Shown here: piece after piece, positions 8,039 through 15,570 of the stretch
Layout of the letters: every line of letters begins with the position of its first letter
How positions within the stretch are numbered: position 1 is the first letter of the stretch
Assembly: GCA_050731755.1 (NCBI GenBank)
Contig: JBOHPP010000141.1
Location: 1 to 21,284, forward strand
Length of the DNA stretch: 21,284 bases
From: JBOHPP01 sp050731755
Lineage (GTDB): Bacteria > Methylomirabilota > Methylomirabilia > Rokubacteriales > CSP1-6
Direction: 5' to 3'
Program-made: the position numbers and the translations under genes
Notes under the pieces: generated by a model
Databases searched by the model: none
What the model was told of the DNA's origin: nothing
What the model saw: only the letters and a program-made list of their open reading frames with translations

Positions 8039-9118
8039 ATGGCCAAGCAGATCGGGTACGCGGTGGTCGGCCTGGGGAATTTCGCGCGCACATCCGTCCT
8101 CCCGGCATTCGCGCGAGCGGCCGAGCATTCACGCCTCGTCGCGGTGGTCTCCGGGGACCAGGCCAAGGCCCAGCTCGTCGGCCAGCAGTTCAACGCCGCC
8201 GCCTACCACTATGACGATCTCCGGCAGTGTCTTCAGCGGGACGATGTGAACGTCCTGTACATAACCCTGCCCAACTCGCTGCACTGTGACTACGCAGTGG
8301 AGGCTGCCCGGGCGCGGGTGCACGTGCTGTGCGAGCCGCCGATGGCCGTCACCGCCGACGAGTGCCGCCGAATGATCCGCACCTGCCAGACCAACCGGGT
8401 CAAGCTGATGCTCGCGTACCGCCTGCACTTCCGGCCGGCGGTCGCCAAGGCGCTCGCCCTCGTGCGGGCCGGCCACCTGGGGATGCCCAAGACCTTCAGC
8501 TCCGACCTCACGTCGCGCGTGAGCAGCCCCGATAGCACCCGGCTGCAGCGCCGGCTCGGCGGCGGCACCGTCTACCACCTCGGAGTCGAGTGCATTCACG
8601 CCGCCCGGAGCCTGCTCGGCTCGGAGCCGGCGCAGGTGATGGCTATGACGGCGCGCACCACGCGGCGCTACGGCGGCGACGTCGATGAGGGCGCGGTGGC
8701 TCTCATCCGCTTCCCGGACGACCGGCTCGCTCATTTCCACACGAGCTTCGGCGAGGAGCCGGCCTCGCGCTTCACCATCTTCGGCGACGAGGGGTGGCTC
8801 CAGGTCGTCAACGCGTACGAGGCCAGTGCCCCGGCGCACCTCACGATCGTCCGCCGGGACGAGCGCCAGGAGATGGCGTTCGAGCCGAGCGATGAGGTCG
8901 TCGCCGTTCTCGCCCACTTCGCAAGCGCGCTCCGGGAGGAGCGCGCGCCGGAGCCCTCCGGCGTGGAGGGCTTGCAGGATACCCGCATCATCGAAGCGAT
9001 CTACCGCTCGTCCCGCGATGGGCGGCCGGTAACCCTGCCGCGCCTGGCGCGGGTGGAGCCGCCGACCACCGACCATGAGGGCGGCCGTCAGGTCGCCGAT
9101 CGACAGCAGGCAGGCTGA
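8039..9118 (+). CDS. Gfo/Idh/MocA-family protein, GFOR-like, with altered active-site residues
   Basis: 359 aa from ATG 8039, with GAAGGG upstream; an in-frame upstream start at 7976 adds a non-homologous leader. The N-terminal Rossmann domain has GLGNFA near residue 10. The C-terminal domain contains LAYRLHFRPA and a GGGTVYHLGVECIHAARSLLG segment that aligns with the glucose-fructose-oxidoreductase branch. The family oxidises or reduces sugars and related substrates with NAD(P), using a conserved EKP Lys and an Asp-x3-Tyr/His pair. Here those positions read E99-P100-P101, H180 and E184, so normal dehydrogenase chemistry is doubtful. It is divergent from imuA and co-directional with the next gene; no partner suggests a substrate. 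Confidence 0.85.
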   Translation: MAKQIGYAVVGLGNFARTSVLPAFARAAEHSRLVAVVSGDQAKAQLVGQQFNAAAYHYDDLRQCLQRDDVNVLYITLPNSLHCDYAVEAARARVHVLCEPPMAVTADECRRMIRTCQTNRVKLMLAYRLHFRPAVAKALALVRAGHLGMPKTFSSDLTSRVSSPDSTRLQRRLGGGTVYHLGVECIHAARSLLGSEPAQVMAMTARTTRRYGGDVDEGAVALIRFPDDRLAHFHTSFGEEPASRFTIFGDEGWLQVVNAYEASAPAHLTIVRRDERQEMAFEPSDEVVAVLAHFASALREERAPEPSGVEGLQDTRIIEAIYRSSRDGRPVTLPRLARVEPPTTDHEGGRQVADRQQAG

Positions 9119-9200
9119 CCCGCTCAGTGGCATGTCGGTTGCTCGGCTGATGCTGGGCAAAACTCAGGAGATACCCAGACCCAGACCCGACCGATCGGGA

Positions 9201-9206
9201 AGGAGG
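9201..9206 (+). promoter_or_regulatory. Shine-Dalgarno AGGAGG deciding the start of the peptidoglycan-binding protein
   Basis: AGGAGG abuts an ATG at 9207 but lies 6 bases before the ATG at 9213, the usual spacing. The latter start gives MDRWRSIF followed directly by the signal-peptide hydrophobic core. Confidence 0.75.
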
Positions 9207-9212
9207 ATGCGC

Positions 9213-9848
9213 ATGGACAGGTGGAGAAGCATATTCGCCTTCGCTGTGGCGGGCGCGCTGGTCGCCAGCCCGGTGCTCGCACAGACCGGCAGCAGCACCA
9301 GCCCGCAGACGGGCTCCGAGCAGTCGAAGCCCGCCGACGCCCCCAAGCCTGACGCCGCCAAGCCGAGCGACTCGAGCGCGCCGGCGGCGTCTCCCCGTAC
9401 GAGCGGCAGCGACGCGAGCAAGGACGCGCCCAAGTCGGGCGCGACCAAGCCGGATGCCGCGAAGTCGGATGCGATGAAGTCTGACACCATGAAGTCCGAC
9501 ACGATGAAGTCCGACACGATGAAGTCGGATCCGATGAAGTCTGCTGGCGGCAATCGCGCGCAGGTTCGGTCCGCCCAGCAGGCGCTCAAGGACAAGGGTC
9601 ACGACCCGGGTTCGATCGACGGTGTCATGGGGCCCCAGACCCAGGCGGCGCTGAAGGACTTTCAGAAGGCGCAGGGCCTGAAGGAGACGGGCCGTCTCGA
9701 CGCGGAGACCATGGCCCAGCTCGGCGTGGATACCGCGGCAGCGGCCAGTCCGCGCAGCTCTGACCCCAGCGCTTCTCCGGGCGGCTCAGCGCCGACCCAG
9801 AGCAGCAAGGATCCCACGACCCCAGCAAAGCGGCCGCAAGCGCGGTAG
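9213..9848 (+). CDS. Exported peptidoglycan-binding domain protein with pentapeptide repeats
   Basis: 211 aa. Residues 1-23 form a Sec signal peptide (basic start, hydrophobic AFAVAGALVASPVLA, cleavage after Ala23). Residues 24-83 are Ser/Pro/Ala/Lys-rich and likely disordered. Residues 84-110 are tandem K-S-D-x-M units encoded by 15-base DNA repeats. Residues 118-172 form a PG_binding_1 domain (VRSAQQALKDKGHDPGSIDG then MGPQTQAALKDFQKAQGL). A Ser/Pro-rich tail follows. No catalytic domain is present, so it is probably a wall-associated periplasmic protein of unknown task. It has its own strong ribosome site and precedes the cardiolipin-synthase-like gene, but nothing ties them functionally beyond the envelope. 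Confidence 0.85.
   Translation: MDRWRSIFAFAVAGALVASPVLAQTGSSTSPQTGSEQSKPADAPKPDAAKPSDSSAPAASPRTSGSDASKDAPKSGATKPDAAKSDAMKSDTMKSDTMKSDTMKSDPMKSAGGNRAQVRSAQQALKDKGHDPGSIDGVMGPQTQAALKDFQKAQGLKETGRLDAETMAQLGVDTAAAASPRSSDPSASPGGSAPTQSSKDPTTPAKRPQAR
9462..9542 (+). repeat. 15-bp in-frame tandem repeat (K-S-D-x-M units)
   Basis: Five consecutive 15-base units beginning AAGTC(G/T/C)GA, plus a partial sixth, lie inside the peptidoglycan-binding protein gene. Units three and four are identical; the others differ mostly at wobble positions. Such arrays change length by slippage. Confidence 0.9.
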
Positions 9849-9939
9849 TCGAATCACGCTCGGGGCGGGCGTCGGTGTGGTTTCCGGAGCCGGGCTCCGG
9901 CGCGCCGGCGCCCCCCACGTGCGGCGGCGCGGCGAGCTC

Positions 9940-11229
9940 GTGACTCAGCCGAACGGTTTCAACCTGATTCGCGCGCGTCTTGGAATCGGGCGCGCGCTGA
10001 TCTTCGCCGTGCTCGTCCTCGTGGCCGCCGGGTGTGCCGCCCGCGTCCCTCCGCACCTGGCCTTGCCGCCGCTCCAGCTCGGCGAGCCTTCCTTCTTCCC
10101 CACCATCGAGGCGTACACGGCCACGCCGATCGTGGGCGGCAACACGGTGGAGGTCCTCCTCAACGGGGAGGAGATCTTCCCCGCCATGATCGCCGCCATC
10201 CGCTCGGCGCAGAAGACCCTGACGTATGCCCAGTACTACTACGAGGACGGCCCGGTGTCCCGCGACATCGCCGAAGCGCTGGCCGAGCGCTGCCGCGCCG
10301 GCGTCGGCGGCAACGTGTTACTGGACGGGTTCGGCACCACGTCCATGCCCGCTGAGTACGTCGAGCTCATGAAGACCTCGGGCTGCCACGTCGCGATCTT
10401 TCGGCCTTTGAGCCCGTTCAGCCTGCGGCGGGCCAACTACCGCAACCACCGCCGGGTGCTCGTCATCGATGGCCGCCTAGGTTTCACCGGCGGCTCGGGG
10501 GTGAGCTACAAATGGATGGGCAACGGGCGGGTCGCCGACCACTGGCGGGACACGGACGTCCGCGTGCGCGGCCCCATCGTCGAGTACCTGCAGGGCGCCT
10601 TCGCCGAGAACTGGTTGGAAGCAACCGGCGTCGTGTTGGGCGGCGAGGCCTACTTTCCCCGGCCCATCCAGCCCGCCGGCAACGTGCCGGCGCAGGTCGT
10701 TCGCAGCTCCCCCGCCGGGGGCAGCTTCGCGATGTACACCATGTTCCTGCTGGCCATCGCGTCGGCCCGCCGGTCGATCTTCATCACCAATCCCTATTTC
10801 GTGCCCGACGAGACCATGACCGACGCTCTGCTGGGGGCCGTGAGGCGCGGAGTGCGGGTCGTCGTGCTGGTCCCCGGCGTGATCGATCACAACCTCGTGC
10901 GCCAGGCCAGCCGGGGGAAGTTCGGACAGTTATTGAAGACCGGCGTGGAGATCCACGAGTATCAGGCGGCCCTGCTGCACTCCAAGACGATGGTCATCGA
11001 CGGCGTGTGGAGCACGGTGGGCAGCACCAACCTGGACAACCGCTCGTTCGCGCTCAACGACGAGCTGAACCTCGTCACCTACAGCCCGGCGGTGGCCCGG
11101 CGCCTCCAGCAGATTTTCACCGACGATCTCGCGCACTCCCGCAAGCTCGAGTACCGCCGCTGGAGCCGCCGGGGGATAGTCGACCGCCTCCTCGAGTTCC
11201 TGGCCTGGCCCATCCGCGACCAGCTCTGA
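9940..11229 (+). CDS. Cardiolipin synthase-like phospholipase D family lipoprotein
   Basis: 429 aa from GTG 9940; a GTG at 9877 would add 21 residues and give an unusually long N-region. The hydrophobic segment ALIFAVLVLVAAGC (Cys32) has a good lipobox, pointing to a lipid anchor rather than the paired membrane helices of classical ClsA. Two HKD half-sites are present: H170-R-R172-x4-D177 followed by GRLGFTGG, and H347-S-K349-x4-D354 followed by a GSTNLD-type motif. In the first, the usual Lys is Arg. Two-HKD proteins of this type condense phosphatidylglycerol to cardiolipin or hydrolyse phosphodiesters; ClsB/ClsC-like enzymes are the nearest match. The gene ends before a repeat cluster and faces the minus-strand GlsB-type gene. 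Confidence 0.85.
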   Translation: MTQPNGFNLIRARLGIGRALIFAVLVLVAAGCAARVPPHLALPPLQLGEPSFFPTIEAYTATPIVGGNTVEVLLNGEEIFPAMIAAIRSAQKTLTYAQYYYEDGPVSRDIAEALAERCRAGVGGNVLLDGFGTTSMPAEYVELMKTSGCHVAIFRPLSPFSLRRANYRNHRRVLVIDGRLGFTGGSGVSYKWMGNGRVADHWRDTDVRVRGPIVEYLQGAFAENWLEATGVVLGGEAYFPRPIQPAGNVPAQVVRSSPAGGSFAMYTMFLLAIASARRSIFITNPYFVPDETMTDALLGAVRRGVRVVVLVPGVIDHNLVRQASRGKFGQLLKTGVEIHEYQAALLHSKTMVIDGVWSTVGSTNLDNRSFALNDELNLVTYSPAVARRLQQIFTDDLAHSRKLEYRRWSRRGIVDRLLEFLAWPIRDQL

Positions 11230-11270
11230 GATCCGCCTTCGAGCGGCGGCCACGGGGGTCTGGAGGCGGC

Positions 11271-11404
11271 GCGTGTCACACCTCGCGTGATGGGGAGGTT
11301 TGGAGGGGGTGCGTGTCACACCTCGTGTGATGGGGAGGTTTGGAAGGGGCGGTCGCTGCCCCCTCCAACACCATGGTCTGGATGGGGCGGTCGCTGCCCC
11401 CTCC
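11271..11404 (-). repeat. GGAGGGGG repeat cluster: 40-bp tandem duplication plus 25-bp direct repeat
   Basis: Two adjacent 40-base units, 11271-11310 and 11311-11350, match at 37 of 40 positions (start GCGTGTCACACCTCG). They overlap a second direct repeat, 11342-11366 and 11380-11404, which matches at 24 of 25 and forms a GGGGC...GCCCC hairpin. Read on the minus strand, the 40-base unit is the tail portion of repeat copies 1 and 4. The cluster fills the gap between the convergent cardiolipin-synthase-like and GlsB-type genes. Confidence 0.85.
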
Positions 11405-11412
11405 GAGGGAAC

Positions 11413-11667
11413 CTAGAATCGGCGAGAGGGCAGGACCAGGCGATAGAGGGCCAGGACCACGACCGCGCCCACCACGGCCATGAGAAAGCCCACGGGCTCT
11501 CCCTCGCGGTAGAGGCCCATGACACGGCCGACCCAACCGCCGAGAAGGGCGCCCACGATTCCGAGGACGATCGTCAGGATGATGCCTCCTGGGTCGCGAC
11601 CAGGCATGAGCAGCTTGGCCACGATGCCAACCACCAGACCGAAGACGATCCACAGCAGCACGTCCAT
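11413..11667 (-). CDS. GlsB/YeaQ/YmgE family membrane protein
   Basis: 84 aa. Three hydrophobic segments (about 3-20, 27-48 and 58-77) are rich in Gly and Val, with the family signature LLWIVFGLVVGIVAKLLMPG at the start and GIVGALLGGWVGRVMG in the middle. The family is made of very small, three-helix inner-membrane proteins, often induced by stress and of unknown mechanism; the name transglycosylase-associated protein is historical. An AAAGGAG sits a few bases before the ATG, supporting the start. A second small membrane protein lies 79 bases upstream on the same strand, so the two may be co-transcribed. Confidence 0.88.
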   Translation of the reverse strand: MDVLLWIVFGLVVGIVAKLLMPGRDPGGIILTIVLGIVGALLGGWVGRVMGLYREGEPVGFLMAVVGAVVVLALYRLVLPSRRF

Positions 11668-11746
11668 GGCGACTCCTTTCCAGGCCGGGAATGCTTACAT
11701 GATGGACTTCCCTGCACAGGCGGTGCCAGCCGCGAACGTGTAAAAC

Positions 11747-11935
11747 CTACTCGTCGTGTTGCTGCCAGGCGTTCAACAGGCGTGTTGCGCCGAAGGCGGT
11801 GAGCCCGACCAGTGGAACGGTAAGCACGGCGGGCAGCAGCGCATCCTCGAAGGGCAACGTCATCGCGGCCCGAAACGCCTCCACCCCCAGGACGTTAGAT
11901 ACCACGAAGAACGCGACCCAAAGCCCTACGCGCAT
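11747..11935 (-). CDS. Small two-helix membrane protein, unknown
   Basis: 62 aa. Two predicted membrane segments, about residues 3-18 (VGLWVAFFVVSNVLGV) and 32-52 (ALLPAVLTVPLVGLTAFGATR), are separated by an acidic loop; the C-terminus is polar (NAWQQHDE). I do not recognise a family. Support as a real gene comes from an AGGAGGG about 9 bases before the ATG and a TAGGAT hexamer about 50 bases upstream that could be a -10 box. It lies upstream of the GlsB-type gene on the same strand and could belong to the same envelope-stress unit, which is inference. Confidence 0.6.
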   Translation of the reverse strand: MRVGLWVAFFVVSNVLGVEAFRAAMTLPFEDALLPAVLTVPLVGLTAFGATRLLNAWQQHDE

Positions 11936-12053
11936 GCCAGAAGACCCTCCTGCGTGGCAATCAGGGATTCGACGAGCCGTCGCATCCTACGCCATTCGCG
12001 ATGCGCTGAGAAGGTGGGAAATCATGGCCGGCGACGGTTGGCACGGGCTTCGC

Positions 12054-12059
12054 TAGGAT
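12054..12059 (+). promoter_or_regulatory. TAGGAT -10-like hexamer, 7 bases before an ATG
   Basis: TAGGAT ends 7 bases before the ATG at 12067. If used as a -10 box the transcript would be leaderless or nearly so. No good -35 is visible at 16-18 bases. Confidence 0.35.
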
Positions 12060-12066
12060 AGAGGGC

Positions 12067-12264
12067 ATGAGCTTGTGCGCGGCATGTGGCCTGCAGTTAA
12101 CGGGCAACAGCGCGTTGTGCCCCCATCACCATTGCGTGTACGGCGACGATTGGGCGGCGGCCAACCGGATCATGTGCGACTTCTTCCATCGTGGGAAGGT
12201 GCCGCCACGCCTCGGGCGCCCGGAGCGTGAGGACGATTTCTGGCACGCCAGCGAAGCCGCCTGA
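12067..12264 (+). CDS. Small Cys/His-rich protein, possible zinc ribbon
   Basis: 65 aa. The N-terminus carries CAAC (residues 4-7), then C18-P-H-H-H-C23, so a Cx2C...CxH(x)nC arrangement could bind zinc. The middle DDWAAANRIMCDFFHRGKVP and C-terminal EREDDFWHASEA stretches have a conserved look but I cannot name a family. No signal peptide or membrane segment is present. The start is preceded by GAGGGC and a TAGGAT box. It ends 9 bases before the convergent radical SAM gene. A small nucleic-acid- or protein-binding zinc ribbon is a guess from the Cys spacing alone. Confidence 0.65.
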   Translation: MSLCAACGLQLTGNSALCPHHHCVYGDDWAAANRIMCDFFHRGKVPPRLGRPEREDDFWHASEAA

Positions 12265-12273
12265 CCGACGTCG

Positions 12274-13863
12274 TCATCCAGCGGCGGCCGCGCGCGGCGG
12301 CACCGCCGGCGCGTAAAACGAGGGCTCGCGGGCGCCCTGCACGCACTGGCGGGTGAACTCGATGAGGTGGTGACTCACGACCGCGACGTGGATCACCTCT
12401 TCGATTCGCCCCCGGCGTAGCGCCGGCCCCGCGAACCGCCAGAACGTCCGCCGGTAGTTCCCTCGGATCCCGACCCGCCAGATCACCCGCGCCAGCAGGG
12501 CCAGCCCCATCCGCATATTGCCCCAGGACTCGCGCTGGGCATTCCGCGGGAAGGCCAGGCGTTGGGCGAAGGTGTGAACGATGTTGTGAGCGAAGCGCCC
12601 GTAGATCGCCTCCGGCTCGTAGGCCGCGGTGATGCAGCGCAGCCACATGCTGATCACCGCCTCGTGGGGCAGCTTGAACGCGACGTTGGATTCCCGGTCG
12701 CTCTCGCGGAGCAGCCGCCCTTCCGCCTCGAGCCGGCGCCAGAGGGGCGTTTTGGGCAAGGCGTAGAGAATGTTGATGGTCAGCACGGGGATCTGGGAGG
12801 CGCGCACGAAGGCGATGATGTGATCGGCCGTCTGGGACGTATCCGTATCCAGGCCGAGGATGATCCCGGACACCACCTCCATCCCGTAGGCGTTGATCCG
12901 GCCCACCGCCTCCAGGATGGGCATTCTCAAGTTTTGGTCCTTCGACATGAACCGCAGCGCCTGGGGCTCGGGCGTCTCGATGCCGCAGAACACCGTCACG
13001 AATCCGGCCTCCCGCATCAGGCCCAGGACCCGCTCGTTCTTGGCGATGTTGAGGGTGGCCTCGCAGGCGAACCGCAGCGGGTATCGGTTCCGCTGCTGCC
13101 AGTCGACGAGGTGGGGGAGTAGCGCCAGCGCCGCCTTCTGATTGCCGATGAAGTTGTCGTCGACGAAGTAGACGGAGGTGGCGCCGCTGGCGGCGATCTG
13201 GTCCAGCTCAGCCAGGACCTGGGCCACCGCCTTGAGCCGGGGGTTCCGGCCGTAGAGGGCGGGAATGTCGCAGAACTCACAGGAGTACGGGCAGCCGCTG
13301 GAGAACTGGATGTTGGCGATGAAGTACTGGCGCAGGGGGACGAGGTGGTACGCCGGCGGCGGGAAGTCGACCAGGGGCAGCCGCTCCGCGGTCTCGAAGC
13401 GCAGCGGGTAGCGCGGCCGGCCGGGGTGCGTGTCGATCCACTCGATCACGCGGTCGGTGGCATCACCCAACTCGCCGATGTGGAGCAGGTCGGCGTCGGG
13501 GTAGAACTCGGGACAGCTGGAGACCGACGGACCGCCCAGCGCCACCGGCTTATCGGCGGCATGGGCGCAGGCCACCAGGTCGTTGATGGCGAAGCGCTGC
13601 ACGTGCATGCCGGAAACGAACACGGCGTCGGCCCACTGGAAGTCCACCGCCTCCGCCGGACGCGCATTCTCGTCGACGAAGCGGACCTCCCACGACTCCG
13701 GCAGGTAATTGGCGACGGCCAGGAGCCCCTGGGGCGGCATGAAGGCGCGGACGCGCCGGCCGAAGAACGGATACGAGTACTGAAAGGTCCCGAACGATGG
13801 CGCGTACCGCGGGGACACGCAGAGGATTCGCCGGTGGGTCGCGGGCACGTGGCGGGTGCGCAT
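12274..13863 (-). CDS. hpnP: B12-binding radical SAM protein, HpnP (hopanoid C-2 methylase)-like
   Basis: 529 aa. An N-terminal cobalamin-binding-like Rossmann domain (about residues 12-150) has MPPQGLLAVANYLP, VSGMH and GGPSVSSCPEFYPDADLLHIGELGDA. The radical SAM core follows, with C191-P-Y-S-C195-E-F-C198 binding the 4Fe-4S cluster, FVDDNFIGN and GIETPEPQAL. The C-terminal region (about 390-510) matches the DUF4070 type. From memory the residue pattern resembles HpnP, which methylates hopanoids at C-2, in length and across most motifs; however, the wider B12 radical SAM family is large, so substrate assignment is moderate. No other hopanoid gene is nearby. The ATG at 13863 is divergent from an SDR gene, with an 81-base shared upstream region. 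Confidence 0.8.
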   Translation of the reverse strand: MRTRHVPATHRRILCVSPRYAPSFGTFQYSYPFFGRRVRAFMPPQGLLAVANYLPESWEVRFVDENARPAEAVDFQWADAVFVSGMHVQRFAINDLVACAHAADKPVALGGPSVSSCPEFYPDADLLHIGELGDATDRVIEWIDTHPGRPRYPLRFETAERLPLVDFPPPAYHLVPLRQYFIANIQFSSGCPYSCEFCDIPALYGRNPRLKAVAQVLAELDQIAASGATSVYFVDDNFIGNQKAALALLPHLVDWQQRNRYPLRFACEATLNIAKNERVLGLMREAGFVTVFCGIETPEPQALRFMSKDQNLRMPILEAVGRINAYGMEVVSGIILGLDTDTSQTADHIIAFVRASQIPVLTINILYALPKTPLWRRLEAEGRLLRESDRESNVAFKLPHEAVISMWLRCITAAYEPEAIYGRFAHNIVHTFAQRLAFPRNAQRESWGNMRMGLALLARVIWRVGIRGNYRRTFWRFAGPALRRGRIEEVIHVAVVSHHLIEFTRQCVQGAREPSFYAPAVPPRAAAAG

Positions 13864-13908
13864 GGCGGCCGGGCCAAAGCATAGCGCATCGGCGGACCGC
13901 GGGCCCGC

Positions 13909-13936
13909 TGGAAAAACGCCCGCTATCGGCTAGAAT
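13909..13936 (+). promoter_or_regulatory. Candidate promoter for the HSD10-like SDR gene
   Basis: TGGAAA (13909-13914), a 16-base spacer and TAGAAT (13931-13936) resemble a sigma-70 type promoter. The -10 ends 8 bases before the ATG at 13945, implying a leaderless transcript. Confidence 0.4.
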
Positions 13937-13944
13937 GCGGCGCT

Positions 13945-14712
13945 ATGGAACCTCGCTCGGTCAAGGCGGTGATCACCGGCGGCGCCTCGGGGCTCGGACG
14001 GGCGACGGCGGCCCGCTTCGCCGCTGCCGGCGGGCAGGTGGCGCTGCTCGACCTGCCGACGTCGAAGGGGGCGGACGTCGCCAAAGAGCTCGGTGGCCGC
14101 GCACTGTTCGCGGCGGCGGACGTCACCAGTGCCGATCAGGTGACCGCCGCGCTGGAGGCGGCCCGGGTTCGGTTCGGCGGCATCAACGTCCTCGTCAACT
14201 GCGCGGGCATCGGCACCGCCATGAAAACGGTGGGCAAGTCCGGCCCGGCCAATCTCGACGCGTTCATCCGCGTGATCCAGGTCAACCTGATCGGCACCTT
14301 CAACTGCATTCGCCTGGCCGCGAGCGTCATGGCCAAGAACGCTCCCGCGGCCGACGGCGAGCGCGGGGTGATCGTCAACACCGCCTCCGTCGCCGCCTTC
14401 GACGGGCAGATCGGTCAGGCGGCCTATTCCGCGTCCAAGGGCGGCATCGTGGGCCTGACGTTGCCGGTGGCCCGCGACCTCGCCGAGCTGGGCATCCGCG
14501 TGATGACGATCGCGCCGGGCATCTTCGACACGCCGCTCCTGGCCACGCTGCCGGAGCCCGTGCGGGTCTCACTGGCCAGGCAGGTGCCCTTCCCGCCGCG
14601 CCTCGGCCAGCCCGACGAGTACGCCGCGCTGGCCGTCCACATCGTCGAGAACGGCATGCTGAACGGCGAGACGATCCGGCTCGACGGCGCCATTCGGATG
14701 CAGCCTCGCTGA
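13945..14712 (+). CDS. SDR family, 3-hydroxyacyl-CoA dehydrogenase type-2 (HSD10)-like
   Basis: 255 aa, a classical short-chain dehydrogenase. The NAD-binding glycine motif GGASGLG is near residue 12, and LLDLP follows beta-2, where the acidic residue indicates NAD preference. NCAG, then NTASVAAFDGQIGQAAYSASKGG, provides the catalytic Ser, Tyr and Lys (YSASK). The C-terminus has IAPGIFDTPLL and NGETIRLDGAIRMQP, a match to the HSD17B10 / type II 3-hydroxyacyl-CoA dehydrogenase branch along its whole length. The likely role is oxidation of 3-hydroxyacyl-CoA, particularly branched-chain intermediates, in the cytoplasm. A TAGAAT box lies just before the start, and repeat copy 3 follows the stop. 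Confidence 0.92.
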   Translation: MEPRSVKAVITGGASGLGRATAARFAAAGGQVALLDLPTSKGADVAKELGGRALFAAADVTSADQVTAALEAARVRFGGINVLVNCAGIGTAMKTVGKSGPANLDAFIRVIQVNLIGTFNCIRLAASVMAKNAPAADGERGVIVNTASVAAFDGQIGQAAYSASKGGIVGLTLPVARDLAELGIRVMTIAPGIFDTPLLATLPEPVRVSLARQVPFPPRLGQPDEYAALAVHIVENGMLNGETIRLDGAIRMQPR

Positions 14713-14716
14713 ACAC

Positions 14717-14774
14717 CTCGGAGGGGGGCTTCTCGTCGGAGGGGGCCTCGACGGCCCCCTCCGAGTCCTCCCCC
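14717..14774 (+). repeat. GGAGGGGG hairpin repeat element, copy 3 (variant)
   Basis: CCTCGGAGGGGGG is followed by a perfect 11-bp stem, CGGAGGGGGCC (14737-14747) with GGCCCCCTCCG (14753-14763) around a 5-base loop, then TCCTCCCCC. It begins 4 bases after the HSD10-like stop. It lacks the CGCGGGGTGCGAC tail of copies 1 and 4. Confidence 0.75.
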
Positions 14775-14785
14775 AGATCAAGATT

Positions 14786-14804
14786 GCGGCGGCAAAGCCG
14801 CCGC
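14786..14804. terminator. GCGGCGGC-aaa-GCCGCCGC hairpin
   Basis: An 8-bp perfect stem with a 3-base AAA loop lies downstream of the HSD10-like gene and the copy-3 hairpin. It parallels the 745-759 hairpin that follows copy 1. There is no T-run, so termination is only plausible. Confidence 0.4.
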
Positions 14805-14845
14805 TCGGATCGCGGAACACTCCAGAGGTAGCCAAGGAACCAAAG

Positions 14846-15570
14846 ATGCGGAGGCGGCGGCGTAGCCGGACGGTGTTCGAGACGCGCTCCCCGTGGTTGG
14901 GCCGGATCCGCGTCGTCGACGATCGACGCGAGCGCCGGCTCGTCGTGGGCGGCGACACGCTCTCCGTCTTCCCGCTCGACGGCGACTGGTCGCCCGTGCG
15001 GCGCGAGTACTGGTGGCGGGCCGTGGCCACCGCCCCCCTGCCCCGCCGGCCGACTGTGCTGCTCGTCGGCCTCGGGGGCGGCACGCAGGTTCACCTGCTC
15101 CATCAGCTCGCCCGGCCGCGCCTGGTGACGGTGATCGAACGCGACGGCGCCATCGTCGACGTGGCGCTGCGCTGGTTCGGGCTCGACGGGCGTGACCGCC
15201 TAGAGTTCTTGTGCGGCGCCGCTGAAACCGTCGTGCCCTGGCTCGGACGGGTCGGGCGCCGCTTCGACTTCATCATGGAGGACGCCGCCTACGCCGCGGC
15301 GTCGGCCCGGGCGCTGCCTCTGGCCCGAGCACTCGTGCCGCTGGTGGCGCCCGGCGGCGGGCTCGTCCTCAATCGCCACCGGCAGCTCGACGCCCGCCGG
15401 ACGGCCGCCACGCTTCGCCCGTTCTTCGGCGACGTGCGAGTCCGGCTGGTCCGCCGCGAGGGCAACAACGCGCTGGTGATCTGTCGTTTTCATACTGGAG
15501 GGGGCAGCGGCCGCCCCCTCCAGACCTCCCCGTTCGCGCGGGGTGCGACCACCGTGCGGGCCTCTCCAAC

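Noticed and set aside
11271..11404. Possible CRISPR array from short direct repeats
   Set aside because: Units are directly abutting with no unique spacers, only two copies of each, and no cas genes.
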